A stretch of 21,128 nucleotides of DNA, taken from the IMG/VR virus record IMGVR_UViG_3300029448_000531, positions 1 to 21,128 of that record. One strand, given 5' to 3'. Position numbers and translations under genes: made by a program. This DNA comes from a virus. Of this stretch, positions 7,117-15,015 are shown one piece after another; the first letter of the stretch is position 1; every line of letters starts with the position of its first letter. The notes below the pieces were generated by a model. The model was not told where the DNA came from and made no database searches. It was given only the letters and a program-made list of their open reading frames with translations.

Positions 7117-7932
7117 TTAAAATGGAGTTGCTTCTTTAGGTGCGTTTCCTTGTGATTGATTCTCCTGGGAGAAGTCAACCTTACCAAAGATATCACTCTT
7201 CATTGCACTCTTATAAAATCCTTGAGTAGCCTCTAATACTTTTAAATGATCAGTTGCGTTCAAGAATGAATTAAATTCTATTACCCATCCATACCATGAG
7301 TTTTTAGAATTAGATTCTTTAGTCGTACTCAATTTATAAGTCGTAGACCAAGACGGTGGATTGTACATACCGTTCTTACCCTGCGCTCTTCTAGATTGAA
7401 TCATAGAGTTCCAAGTTTTGGATTTCTTTTTTTGAGTTGACTTTAAAGGTATCAAGGCTTGTTCAATTGGATTTAAATCTTTATCCAATATGTAAACAAA
7501 ATGATTTCCCGTATCCTCGATATAATTACCATTAGGCAATCTATCTTTATTATCTGAAGACCTTGTGGTCTCAGACATAATTGCAGGATCCGTGTGTATT
7601 GCTACAGGTCTTCCTAAACCTTCACCTTTGTCCTTCCACTCATTAAATGTGTTTATGTAAAGACATGGTGCTACTATCAGCCCTTCTTTACCTTTCCACA
7701 CAGTACCAGATGTTTCACTCCATATATCACCCTGTCTAGCAGACTCGACAAATTTACCATCTGTCTCATCTAACACAGGAGAGTTAGCATAAAGTATTTT
7801 TAACATTGGAAGTTTTTGATCTCGAGCTGTTGTAAACTCTTGACCTTGCCCCGCCATACCTTCTAAATCAAATGTAGCAGGTAGGTTTTCTTTTTTAGTC
7901 GCTATCGCTTTTTCTTGTTGCTTTTCTATCAT
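7117..7932 (-). CDS. Probable single-stranded DNA-binding protein
   Basis: A 271-residue protein of a phage family often found beside replication genes. Conserved-looking stretches include QKLPMLKILYANSP (about 39-52), then GDIWSE, KEGLIVAPC and the aromatic-rich SWYGWVIEFNS near residue 215. The C-terminus is Gln/Asn-rich and disordered and ends in ATPF, like the terminal aromatic tails of phage and bacterial SSBs that recruit partners. Role and name are inferred from position (between the unknown 181-residue gene and the primase), tail and size; I see no certain OB-fold signature. AAGGAG six bases before the ATG supports the start. It lies two bases after the preceding stop. Confidence 0.55.
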   Translation of the reverse strand: MIEKQQEKAIATKKENLPATFDLEGMAGQGQEFTTARDQKLPMLKILYANSPVLDETDGKFVESARQGDIWSETSGTVWKGKEGLIVAPCLYINTFNEWKDKGEGLGRPVAIHTDPAIMSETTRSSDNKDRLPNGNYIEDTGNHFVYILDKDLNPIEQALIPLKSTQKKKSKTWNSMIQSRRAQGKNGMYNPPSWSTTYKLSTTKESNSKNSWYGWVIEFNSFLNATDHLKVLEATQGFYKSAMKSDIFGKVDFSQENQSQGNAPKEATPF

Positions 7933-7934
7933 GT

Positions 7935-8480
7935 TTACTCCTTCGTGGTTATTTTAGTTTTATTTGCAACGTAGGTTCCAAACAATTCTGCAGGAACATC
8001 TTTACCTAAATCTGCGATCTGTTCTTTTACAAACGATCTTAGACTACTAGGATGTACTGATGTTTTCTGTTGAACTGCTAGACCTTTGTTCTTCAACTCT
8101 TCTACAAGTGCTTTGGCTTCATTGTCTTGTTTCATTTTAAACTCCAAAGATACCTGGTTTTTAATCAGATCTCCATGGCCGTTTGCACGTAGCCAATCAA
8201 AAGCTTCTTCACTTCTAGATGCTGGTATTCTTGCAGAGTAGAATGGTTTAACCTCTACGGATATTCCACCTTCAAGTTTAATTAACTCTACACCTGCTTG
8301 TTGCATTAAGTTTGGAATTGTTTGCTCAGAAAGATTAGTTTCAACTTCTTTTAACTTTTTTAATTCATCTTCAGCCGTTGCTATTTTTTTCTGAGTTTCC
8401 AATAACTTTTTGCAAGAGTTGGTAATGTCTGATGACATTGCCATATCTATCTTTACAATAGATTCTGCTTCTAAGTCCAT
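7935..8480 (-). CDS. Conserved phage replication-module protein, unknown function
   Basis: A 181-residue protein with an N-terminal coiled coil (about residues 22-55, KKLLETQKKIATAEDELKKL) and a C-terminal alpha/beta part carrying ASRSEEAFDWLRANGHGDLI and VHPSSLRSFVKEQIADLG. I recognise this layout from hypothetical proteins in replication regions of many phages, but no biochemical role is known to me. The long-coil architecture recalls Gam-type DNA-end protectors, without sequence support. A perfect AGGAGG five bases before the ATG marks it as strongly translated, and it is the first minus-strand gene after the divergent region shared with the SNF2 helicase, so it probably leads the primase-polymerase operon. 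Confidence 0.75.
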   Translation of the reverse strand: MDLEAESIVKIDMAMSSDITNSCKKLLETQKKIATAEDELKKLKEVETNLSEQTIPNLMQQAGVELIKLEGGISVEVKPFYSARIPASRSEEAFDWLRANGHGDLIKNQVSLEFKMKQDNEAKALVEELKNKGLAVQQKTSVHPSSLRSFVKEQIADLGKDVPAELFGTYVANKTKITTKE

Positions 8481-8551
8481 AAGAACCTCCTTGGTCGAAT
8501 CAATATATTATTTATTTGATCTTTGCAAATAAATAATTTAAATCATTCTCA
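8481..8551. promoter_or_regulatory. Divergent promoter region of the replication genes and the SNF2 gene
   Basis: Seventy-one AT-rich bases between two divergent genes. On the plus strand TTGATC (8516-8521) and TTAAAT (8538-8543) are 16 bases apart, an acceptable sigma70-like pair that would start RNA close to the SNF2 ATG at 8552, consistent with the lack of a ribosome site there. On the minus strand TTGCAA and a TATATT about 15 bases later could serve the 181-residue gene. Both candidates overlap a perfect inverted repeat. These are by-eye matches only. Confidence 0.45.
8507..8537. repeat. Perfect 12-bp inverted repeat, possible operator
   Basis: ATTATTTATTTG (8507-8518) and CAAATAAATAAT (8526-8537) are exact reverse complements separated by the seven bases ATCTTTG. 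The repeat lies centrally in the divergent promoter region. A dimeric repressor could use it to control both directions, or it could form a stem in the 5' leader of either transcript. It has no T-tract on either side that would make it a standard terminator. Confidence 0.6.
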
Positions 8552-9958
8552 ATGTATAAATACAAAACAGAACCCTTTAGTCATCAAAGAAGATCGTTAG
8601 TAGAGGGGGCTAAACCTTACAACTTTGCGTACTTCATGGAGATGGGAACAGGTAAGACCAAGGTTGCTATAGATAATGCAGCTTATTTGTATCAAGATAA
8701 AAAAATTGATTTTGCATTTGTAATTGCACCAAACTCTGTATACCAAAATTGGAAAAAAGAAATTGATATTCATTGTCCAGAAGACACTAACATTTATACT
8801 TGGAAAGTTTCAAAAGATAAAACATTTAGGATGGATCCAGATAAACTTACATTTGTTTTAATGAATGTTGAAGCGTTATCTCATGCATCAGGTAAGAAGT
8901 GGTTAGAATCTAAATTACAAAAACATGGTATGAGAAGTATGATTATATTAGATGAAAGTACATCTATAAAAAATTTAAGAGCATCAAGATCTAAAGCTAT
9001 AATTAAATTAGGTCAACTTGTAAGATATAAAAGAATTCTTACAGGCTCTCCTATAACTAAATCACCATTAGATTTATTTTCCCAATGTGCATTTTTAGAT
9101 AAAAAGTTATTAGGGTATGATAATTTTACTGTTTTCAAAGCTAAGTATGCAGTTATGTTTAGTATAGAACGGGGTGGATATAACATACAGATACCAAAGT
9201 ATTATGTGAATCTAGAAGAGCTAGAATATAAATTAAAAAATTTTTCATACAGGGTAAGAAAAAAAGATTGTCTTGATCTACCAGAAAAAATGTATGTACA
9301 AAGATATGTAGATCTACCGGATGAACAAAGAAAAGCTTATGAACAATTGAAAGAATCTGCTCTTATGATTCTTAGAGATGCAGAAGTATCTTACAATAAT
9401 AAACTTACTGAATTACTTAAACTACAACAAGTATCAAATGGTTTTGTAAAAACAAATGAAGGGGACATTGTTGATTTTAAAAGTAATGCAAAGTTAACAG
9501 AGCTAATGAATATTATTGGAGAGACAGAAGACAAATGTATTATCTGGGCAAACTATGTACATAACATTGAAGGTATTAAAAAAAAATTAGCCGAGACTTA
9601 TGGTGTGGACTCAGTAGTATCTATCTATGGTAAAGACTCCGTTGATGTCCGTAACCAAGCAGTAGAAAAATTTCAAAACAAAGAAGAGTGTAGATTCTTG
9701 GTAGGTAACCCAACGGTAGGTGGTTATGGTTTAACATTAACTGCAGCTAAGTATGTTATTTATTTTAGTAACTCATATAATCTAGAAGTAAGACAACAAA
9801 GTGAAGACAGAGCCCATAGAATAGGACAGAAGTCTCAAGTAACTTACATTGATATAATTGCTAGAGATACTATTGACCAAATGGTATTACACAATCTTGA
9901 AAACAAAATTGAATTATCTGCTAAGACTCTTGGGGAACAGGTTCAGAAGTGGCTTTAG
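8552..9958 (+). CDS. SNF2-family superfamily 2 helicase/translocase
   Basis: A 468-residue DNA-dependent ATPase of the phage SNF2 type. The N-terminal lobe begins with a Q-like FSHQRRSL, then Walker A MGTGKTK (31-37), the Walker B variant DESTSIKN (134-141) and motif III LTGSPITKSP (163-172). The C-terminal lobe has IIWANY (330-335), VGGYGLTLT (389-397) and motif VI QQSEDRAHRIGQ (415-426). All ATPase residues are present and length is normal for the stand-alone phage form. It may remodel forks or strip bound proteins. It is the only plus-strand gene in the main block, has no Shine-Dalgarno sequence, and its last 38 bases overlap the 3' end of the opposing nuclease gene. Confidence 0.92.
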   Translation: MYKYKTEPFSHQRRSLVEGAKPYNFAYFMEMGTGKTKVAIDNAAYLYQDKKIDFAFVIAPNSVYQNWKKEIDIHCPEDTNIYTWKVSKDKTFRMDPDKLTFVLMNVEALSHASGKKWLESKLQKHGMRSMIILDESTSIKNLRASRSKAIIKLGQLVRYKRILTGSPITKSPLDLFSQCAFLDKKLLGYDNFTVFKAKYAVMFSIERGGYNIQIPKYYVNLEELEYKLKNFSYRVRKKDCLDLPEKMYVQRYVDLPDEQRKAYEQLKESALMILRDAEVSYNNKLTELLKLQQVSNGFVKTNEGDIVDFKSNAKLTELMNIIGETEDKCIIWANYVHNIEGIKKKLAETYGVDSVVSIYGKDSVDVRNQAVEKFQNKEECRFLVGNPTVGGYGLTLTAAKYVIYFSNSYNLEVRQQSEDRAHRIGQKSQVTYIDIIARDTIDQMVLHNLENKIELSAKTLGEQVQKWL

Positions 9959-10661
9959 TTTTATGGTATTGTTCAACTCTCTCTAACCACTTCTCTTCAT
10001 ACTCTTTTAATTTATTCTCATTCATTTTAAATTCTTGATAAACTTTATCTTTAGTACAGATACATATTAACCCTTGTGTTATAGGACCATATTGTTTTTT
10101 ATGTGCTAATGAGTAAGCACAGATCTGATAATAATAATCTTCAACATACTCTTCTTTTTTTAATTTGTTTGATTGTTTGAAGTCAATGATCGTTGGTTGA
10201 TCATCATATAAACCAACTACATCTGTTGCCCCTGCCCATCTGTCTTCATATGCAAGACTAACTTCATTACCCCATACTTCTTTTAACTTACCTAGGTTGT
10301 CTACAATTTCGTGAGCCATGAGTCGTGGTAATGCACCCTCTGGTGATAGATTAATGTAACCTTTACCATCAATATAATTCTCTAATACATAATGCATCTC
10401 AGTCCCTCGAGTTGCAGCTTGAGTAGTTATTCTTTGTGCTTCTTGATAACCAACTCTTTCACGCCAAGCATCTAATCCTTCTTTCTTATCTTCTGATTGT
10501 GTAGCTGATAATATAGTTGTGACTGACGGTATCTTTATATCTCCAACATTGTAGTGCCGTGTTCCGAGGTCGTTGTCCCGAGTATACTTAGCATACTCAT
10601 ATTTCTTTTCGAGTTTTAAGTCGGTAATATAAAATGAATTATTTTCTCTAACAAGACGCAC
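9921..10661 (-). CDS. PD-(D/E)XK nuclease, RecB/Cas4-like exonuclease
   Basis: A 246-residue nuclease of the RecB/Cas4-like class. The motifs appear in order: RGTEMH (H90), NEVSL (E133), GATD (D147), IIDFK (D160, K162) and YQICAY (Q179, Y183). These residues coordinate the metals and cleave DNA, so the protein is probably the phage exonuclease, comparable in role to T7 gp6 or lambda Exo: primer removal, host DNA breakdown or recombination. It starts with GTG at 10661; the ribosome site is weak, and no in-frame ATG exists before the conserved histidine region. Its 3' end is antisense to the SNF2 gene for 38 bases. It follows the small membrane protein gene by eight bases. Confidence 0.88.
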   Translation of the reverse strand: MRLVRENNSFYITDLKLEKKYEYAKYTRDNDLGTRHYNVGDIKIPSVTTILSATQSEDKKEGLDAWRERVGYQEAQRITTQAATRGTEMHYVLENYIDGKGYINLSPEGALPRLMAHEIVDNLGKLKEVWGNEVSLAYEDRWAGATDVVGLYDDQPTIIDFKQSNKLKKEEYVEDYYYQICAYSLAHKKQYGPITQGLICICTKDKVYQEFKMNENKLKEYEEKWLERVEQYHKTKATSEPVPQES

Positions 10662-10669
10662 AAGGTCTT

Positions 10670-10885
10670 TTAGTTTAATTTCAAAATAAGAGCAACAATT
10701 ATTCCTAGCATTGTTGTCATTAAAAATCCTGTAGATGCTATCATTATCTTTTCAAGTCTATGTATATCTTGATGAACATCATTTATTTTTCTATTAGTTT
10801 CTTCTTGCATAATTCTACACAACTTCTCATGGTCATCCATTCTTTGATGAGCAAGTATATCTTTACTAGAAGTTTTTCTTGGCAC
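10670..10885 (-). CDS. Small membrane protein, XhlA/holin-like candidate
   Basis: A 71-residue protein with an N-terminal basic segment, a charged helix (about 16-46, ending DIHRLEKIM) and one C-terminal transmembrane segment (about 48-68, STGFLMTTMLGIIVALIL) followed by KLN. That order, coiled coil then a terminal membrane span, resembles XhlA-type holin accessory proteins, so a lysis role is possible. No endolysin or spanin lies beside it, so a virion or membrane-anchoring role is equally open. The start is GTG at 10885, chosen because GGAGGG stands seven bases upstream; it overlaps the end of the 804-residue virion gene by 20 bases. Confidence 0.65.
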   Translation of the reverse strand: MPRKTSSKDILAHQRMDDHEKLCRIMQEETNRKINDVHQDIHRLEKIMIASTGFLMTTMLGIIVALILKLN

Positions 10886-13280
10886 TAACTATCCCTCCCT
10901 TATTAAAAAGGTTTAAGGCCTGGGCTAGTTCTGTGTTTGATCCACCACCTACTGCAGTGTTCATTGGACTTGTTCCTGAACTTATTACAGGAAAATTACT
11001 TTGTTGTACGTCTGGAAGAGTTGGTTGATTCATTTTAGTTGCTGCTTGTATATCTGATCTTTTTTCAAAATTATTTACTTGATCTATTGCATCATCTCTT
11101 TCTTCTTTTGAAATTAAACCATCAGTTAACATTCTTCCAATAATTTGCCTGTAGAGAACACCCATTTTCTTAGGAGTATTTTCTCCCTTAGCTACCATCT
11201 TAGCACTTTCTTTAAAAATTAAATTAGAGAATTTTGGATTTAACATAATCCTAGAAGCAATTGCTGGAGCAAGTAATATACCTGCTGCTGGTACTAAACC
11301 TCCTACAAGACCTGCACCAACTGCTGCACCACCAACACTACCTAAAGATAATATTTGACCTGCTGCACCTGCTTGTTTTAACTGAATAAAAATACCACCA
11401 GGAATACCAGGTAGTCTACTAAGATCTCCTTGAGCAAAAGCTAAAGTGTTTTGAAGTTCCTCAAGTTTTTTAGCATCGTCTCCTTTAAATAAAAACTTTC
11501 TTAATTTACCTTCACCTTCATCTATATTTTTTGCAAACGCATCTGAATCAATATATTTACCAAATTGTTTTGATCCCTTCTCTGCTTTTCTCATTGCGTT
11601 TGCTAAATAGTGTCCTCTAACTGAGTCTTTTAACATGGTACCTTGTTTTAAAGTCAACAAAGGTTTTTTCGTTAATGGATCTTTCATTGCCTTTAATGCA
11701 TCAAATCCATCCCCTGCACCAACTGTTTTACCAGTCAAAGCATCTATCTCTCTAAAGATAGCTTGTGTATTTTTAATATTATCATTACCTGTAATTGTTT
11801 TAAAAACATTCTGAATTGCCTTAGCATCTTTACCTAATACTAAACCATCTTCTCCTGCATTCTTTAAAAGTGTACTTGTAATACCTCTTGAAAAAACATT
11901 ATTACCTTCTCTAAAAAAATCATTAGCTCTATTTAAAGCATCAACCGCATCTTTAGGTATTATTTTTTTGACAGCTGCATTATCCAAAGACCCTGTTACA
12001 GCTTCTATTAATTTTCCAATTTGCATTTTTTCAGTTTTAGGTGTTCCATATTGTAGATCCACTAACTGTTTTCTTAAATTACTTAATTGCTCAAAACTAT
12101 ATTTATCACCTCTTTTTAAAAGATTCTTTTCTATTACTGGTATTTTTTTAGCTAATTCTCCTGGAACACTACCATCATAAAATTTTTTAAGTGAGTCAAT
12201 AGATTCTCTTAAAGTATTTACAGGAATTATTTCAGCTTCTAGCTTTCCTGCACTTTTTAATATTTGATCAACATTTTTATATAGTTTATTGGTAGTAGCA
12301 GTAAATGCTCCAGTAGCTCCACCTAATTCTTCTAAGAAAAGTTTACCAAGATCCGCTGAGTCTGCGGCAATCTTATATTGGTTTAACATATCTTTTGCAA
12401 TTAAATCTCCTACTTGTTTAGCTGCTTCATATCTTGTTGTAATTGCACCACCACCAATTAACGATTTTTGAGAAATGTTTTCTATAATTTCTAAAGTTCT
12501 GTTTGAAGATTTAACACCAGGTGTTAAACCAGAAGCCATCTCTTTAGCAGTTGCTCCTAACTGATCTAGTTGTTTGGCACCTGTTTTAAGAGCATTTGCT
12601 TCAGCAAATTTTAAAACAGTTTTTTCATCTGCTACAAAACCTTTACTTGTTATTTCTTTTAGTATTTTATTTTTTTCTTCAAGACTTAGCTTTGTAAATT
12701 TTTTTGGATCTATACCTTTTAATATCTGTACAGACTTTGCTTGTAGAGCATCTTCTGCAGCATTAGCTCCATCTAATAGATCATTAAATTTTTTAGGATT
12801 TTTTGTACCTAATAGTTTACCTACAACTTGACCACCTTTAATTATAACAGGTGCACCAATAGCTTCTGCTAAGGCACCTTCAGTTGTGGCTCTAAGTATT
12901 TCTTTTACAACATCTTCTTTAGGGTCAAATGTTTGTGCAACTGCAGCACCTGTACCACCCCCAATACCAGCTCCTATAGAACTTTTAGCAAGTTGTGTTA
13001 GGAAAGGTCTAGCAAGCATTCCTGCCCTTAGTGCTAATCCAGGCAAAGCTAATCCACCTGTTGCAATAGATCCACCTATTGCTAAACCAGCTTCAGTCAA
13101 TATTCTACCAAATGTAGGAGATTTAAAAAAACTTTCTGTAGCTTCTTCTGCCGGGCCATTTGTAATTGCATCTGCACCTTTGACGGCTGCCATTCTTTTA
13201 AATACTTCTAACTCTTGTTCATTAGGAGTATCTCCTTCAATATCAACAGTACCTAAGCCTACGATATTTACCCTTCCCAT
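10866..13280 (-). CDS. Large internal virion / DNA-ejection protein
   Basis: An 804-residue protein, the largest in the window. It has Gly/Ala-rich hydrophobic stretches near the N-terminus (about 58-115) and again near 640-678 (GGAAVGAGLVGGLVPAAGIL), with long Lys-rich helical regions between. Short-tailed phages use such proteins, packaged inside the capsid, to form the trans-envelope channel at DNA ejection. I infer that role from size, composition and position after other virion genes; there is no transglycosylase motif. The C-terminal LFNKGGIVSAKK repeats a FNKGG element of the 310-residue virion protein. The ATG overlaps the previous stop (TAATG), and the C-terminus overlaps the small membrane protein gene. 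Confidence 0.7.
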   Translation of the reverse strand: MGRVNIVGLGTVDIEGDTPNEQELEVFKRMAAVKGADAITNGPAEEATESFFKSPTFGRILTEAGLAIGGSIATGGLALPGLALRAGMLARPFLTQLAKSSIGAGIGGGTGAAVAQTFDPKEDVVKEILRATTEGALAEAIGAPVIIKGGQVVGKLLGTKNPKKFNDLLDGANAAEDALQAKSVQILKGIDPKKFTKLSLEEKNKILKEITSKGFVADEKTVLKFAEANALKTGAKQLDQLGATAKEMASGLTPGVKSSNRTLEIIENISQKSLIGGGAITTRYEAAKQVGDLIAKDMLNQYKIAADSADLGKLFLEELGGATGAFTATTNKLYKNVDQILKSAGKLEAEIIPVNTLRESIDSLKKFYDGSVPGELAKKIPVIEKNLLKRGDKYSFEQLSNLRKQLVDLQYGTPKTEKMQIGKLIEAVTGSLDNAAVKKIIPKDAVDALNRANDFFREGNNVFSRGITSTLLKNAGEDGLVLGKDAKAIQNVFKTITGNDNIKNTQAIFREIDALTGKTVGAGDGFDALKAMKDPLTKKPLLTLKQGTMLKDSVRGHYLANAMRKAEKGSKQFGKYIDSDAFAKNIDEGEGKLRKFLFKGDDAKKLEELQNTLAFAQGDLSRLPGIPGGIFIQLKQAGAAGQILSLGSVGGAAVGAGLVGGLVPAAGILLAPAIASRIMLNPKFSNLIFKESAKMVAKGENTPKKMGVLYRQIIGRMLTDGLISKEERDDAIDQVNNFEKRSDIQAATKMNQPTLPDVQQSNFPVISSGTSPMNTAVGGGSNTELAQALNLFNKGGIVSAKKNF

Positions 13281-14155
13281 TATTTTACCTGTACCCCATC
13301 TAAATTAAATGTATCTACACTTGAATCAAAAGTTGCGCTTAAATCAAACGCTACTCCAAACTTAGCAAATAGTTCTGCATCAGCTTCAGCAATTTCTTCT
13401 GCTTTTAATTGTTGAGCAACAGTTCCGTTAGGGTTAAGTCTTGATTCAATTGTCTGAAGTTTTTCTTTTGCAATTTTCATCTTGGCTCTAATTATATTTG
13501 GTGGGTCTGTTATAAAAGGTAGTATCTCATTAAAGCTAGCTTCCTCAGCAGGACCTACTTGTGCGCCCCTCAATGCCTTAATTATACTTTTTCTAAAATT
13601 TCCTATTTCAATATTAAGATCAGCTGCATTTGTATCAAAACCTAAGTAAGCTTTTATTTTTGATACTCTTCCTGATACAGGACCAGTACCTACATTTTGT
13701 GAACCTGCTATGATATTGTCGATAGATCTTAAAGCATCTTTTCTATCTGCAGCTTTATCTCTTTCTCCTGCAGTTGGCTTTGAAACAATACTTTCAACAT
13801 TACCATTAACAACTTTTACATTTATGTTATCATCAACACTAAAACCTAAAGTAGATTTCTCTGCTGCAGTTGCTTGTCTTACTTCTGTAAAATCTTTTTT
13901 AGCTGCAGCTTTTTGTTTTTCTACCGCTAATATAGTTGATGGTAATTTTTCTAAACCTTGACCTAATGCAGTGAATACAGGACTAATACCCTTGCCTCTT
14001 GCTTGTAGTAATGGTGCAGCGAACGTTGCTGCATATATAGCTTTTTCTTGATTAGTCAAAGATCCTAATCCACCTTCTTTGTAATATTTAATAGTTGGTT
14101 TTAATGATTTAAAATACCTAGCCCTAAACATTTTTCTAGTTAATACTTCGTCCAT
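13280..14155 (-). CDS. Probable virion protein, function unknown
   Basis: A 291-residue protein that I do not recognise as a named family. It has a basic N-terminus (MDEVLTRKMFRARYFKSLKP), an Ala/Lys-rich helical region around residues 40-110, and a C-terminal helical part (about 180-270) with conserved-looking NFRKSIIKALRG and GPAEEASF; the latter resembles segments of phage tail or internal virion proteins. It lies two bases after the Gln-rich gene and is joined to the 804-residue gene by a TAATG overlap, so all three are likely made together as internal or tail components. No enzyme motif is visible. Confidence 0.6.
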   Translation of the reverse strand: MDEVLTRKMFRARYFKSLKPTIKYYKEGGLGSLTNQEKAIYAATFAAPLLQARGKGISPVFTALGQGLEKLPSTILAVEKQKAAAKKDFTEVRQATAAEKSTLGFSVDDNINVKVVNGNVESIVSKPTAGERDKAADRKDALRSIDNIIAGSQNVGTGPVSGRVSKIKAYLGFDTNAADLNIEIGNFRKSIIKALRGAQVGPAEEASFNEILPFITDPPNIIRAKMKIAKEKLQTIESRLNPNGTVAQQLKAEEIAEADAELFAKFGVAFDLSATFDSSVDTFNLDGVQVK

Positions 14156-14157
14156 AT

Positions 14158-15015
14158 TTACCTTGGTTGCATCATGTTGTAAGCCGCATATGCACTTAAA
14201 CCTGTTCCTGCTGCTTGAGCAAATGGGTTAGCACCAGGAGCCGTGGTTTGCGTTACACTACTCTGTGTTGTTGGTAAGTTAGTCATAATACCTTTTAAGA
14301 ATTCAACTCTTTGATAAGGTTCATAAATTCTTTGTAGTTGTGTTTGTCTTTGAGCTTCAAGTGCTTGTTGACCTACACCTCTTTGAACTGCACCTGCTTG
14401 CATCTGTGCATTTATATCAGCTAAACGCATTGCTTGTTGTTGTGCACCTAATTGACCTAAACCTTGACCTGCAGCTAATTGTGTTTGTGCTTGTAAACCT
14501 TGTTGTTGTTGAGCTGCACCTAAAGCAGTTTGAAATCCTGTTGCCAATGATTGACCAATATTAGATAGAGTTCTACCTTGAAGTTCTGCTTGTTGTACAC
14601 CTTCTCTACCACCACCAAATGCACCAGATTGAATTGCATTTGCACCTAATTTGTTTTGCATCATTTGGCCTTGTCTTGCAATTTCACTTGTTACATATGA
14701 TTGAAATGGATTTAAAAATTGTCCTATATTAGGGCCTGCTGCAGCAGTTTGTTGTGCACCTTGAAATGCACCAATACCAGAACTTACAGTTCCTGATCCA
14801 ACTCCTGTTTGACCTGCTAAACCAATTCCTGCTTTTTCTAAACCAGATAGACCTGCTACTTGAATACCAGGTAGGTTAATAGGTTTTTGAGCTAACTTTG
14901 CAGCCTCGTCATATAAGGCTAGTTTTCTAGCTTCAACTCCTGGTGCTTCTCTTGATATACTAGTCTGTGTTCCAGAGCCGCCTCCGCCTCCGCCTCCACC
15001 ACCAAAAATACTCAT
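14158..15015 (-). CDS. Gln/Gly/Ala-rich virion protein
   Basis: A 285-residue low-complexity protein. It opens MSIFGGGGGGGGGSG with nine glycines in a row (residues 5-13). A predicted long helix follows, rich in Gln and Ala (about 100-240), with GAFGGGREGVQQAEL in the middle and QQQQ near 180. Proteins of this type lie in the virion modules of marine podovirus-like phages and are found as internal virion or tail components; the role here is by that comparison. The start at 15015 forms TAATG with the preceding stop. No catalytic motif is visible. Confidence 0.65.
   Translation of the reverse strand: MSIFGGGGGGGGGSGTQTSISREAPGVEARKLALYDEAAKLAQKPINLPGIQVAGLSGLEKAGIGLAGQTGVGSGTVSSGIGAFQGAQQTAAAGPNIGQFLNPFQSYVTSEIARQGQMMQNKLGANAIQSGAFGGGREGVQQAELQGRTLSNIGQSLATGFQTALGAAQQQQGLQAQTQLAAGQGLGQLGAQQQAMRLADINAQMQAGAVQRGVGQQALEAQRQTQLQRIYEPYQRVEFLKGIMTNLPTTQSSVTQTTAPGANPFAQAAGTGLSAYAAYNMMQPR
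14977..15003 (-). repeat. Poly-glycine codon tract
   Basis: Nine consecutive glycine codons, mostly alternating GGA and GGC, make a 27-base G+C-rich simple repeat in an otherwise AT-rich genome. Such tracts are prone to slippage in multiples of three, which would change only the number of glycines at the N-terminus of the virion protein. Confidence 0.85.

Noticed and set aside
12886-13308. Plus-strand frame of 140 codons, Ala/Pro/Ser-rich
   Set aside because: Antisense to the Gly/Ala-rich N-terminal part of the 804-residue virion protein; its composition mirrors that gene and no motif is present.
14340-14564. Plus-strand frame of repeated Leu/His/Val codons
   Set aside because: It is the complement of the CAA/GCA-rich Gln/Ala region of the 285-residue protein and not an independent repeat protein.
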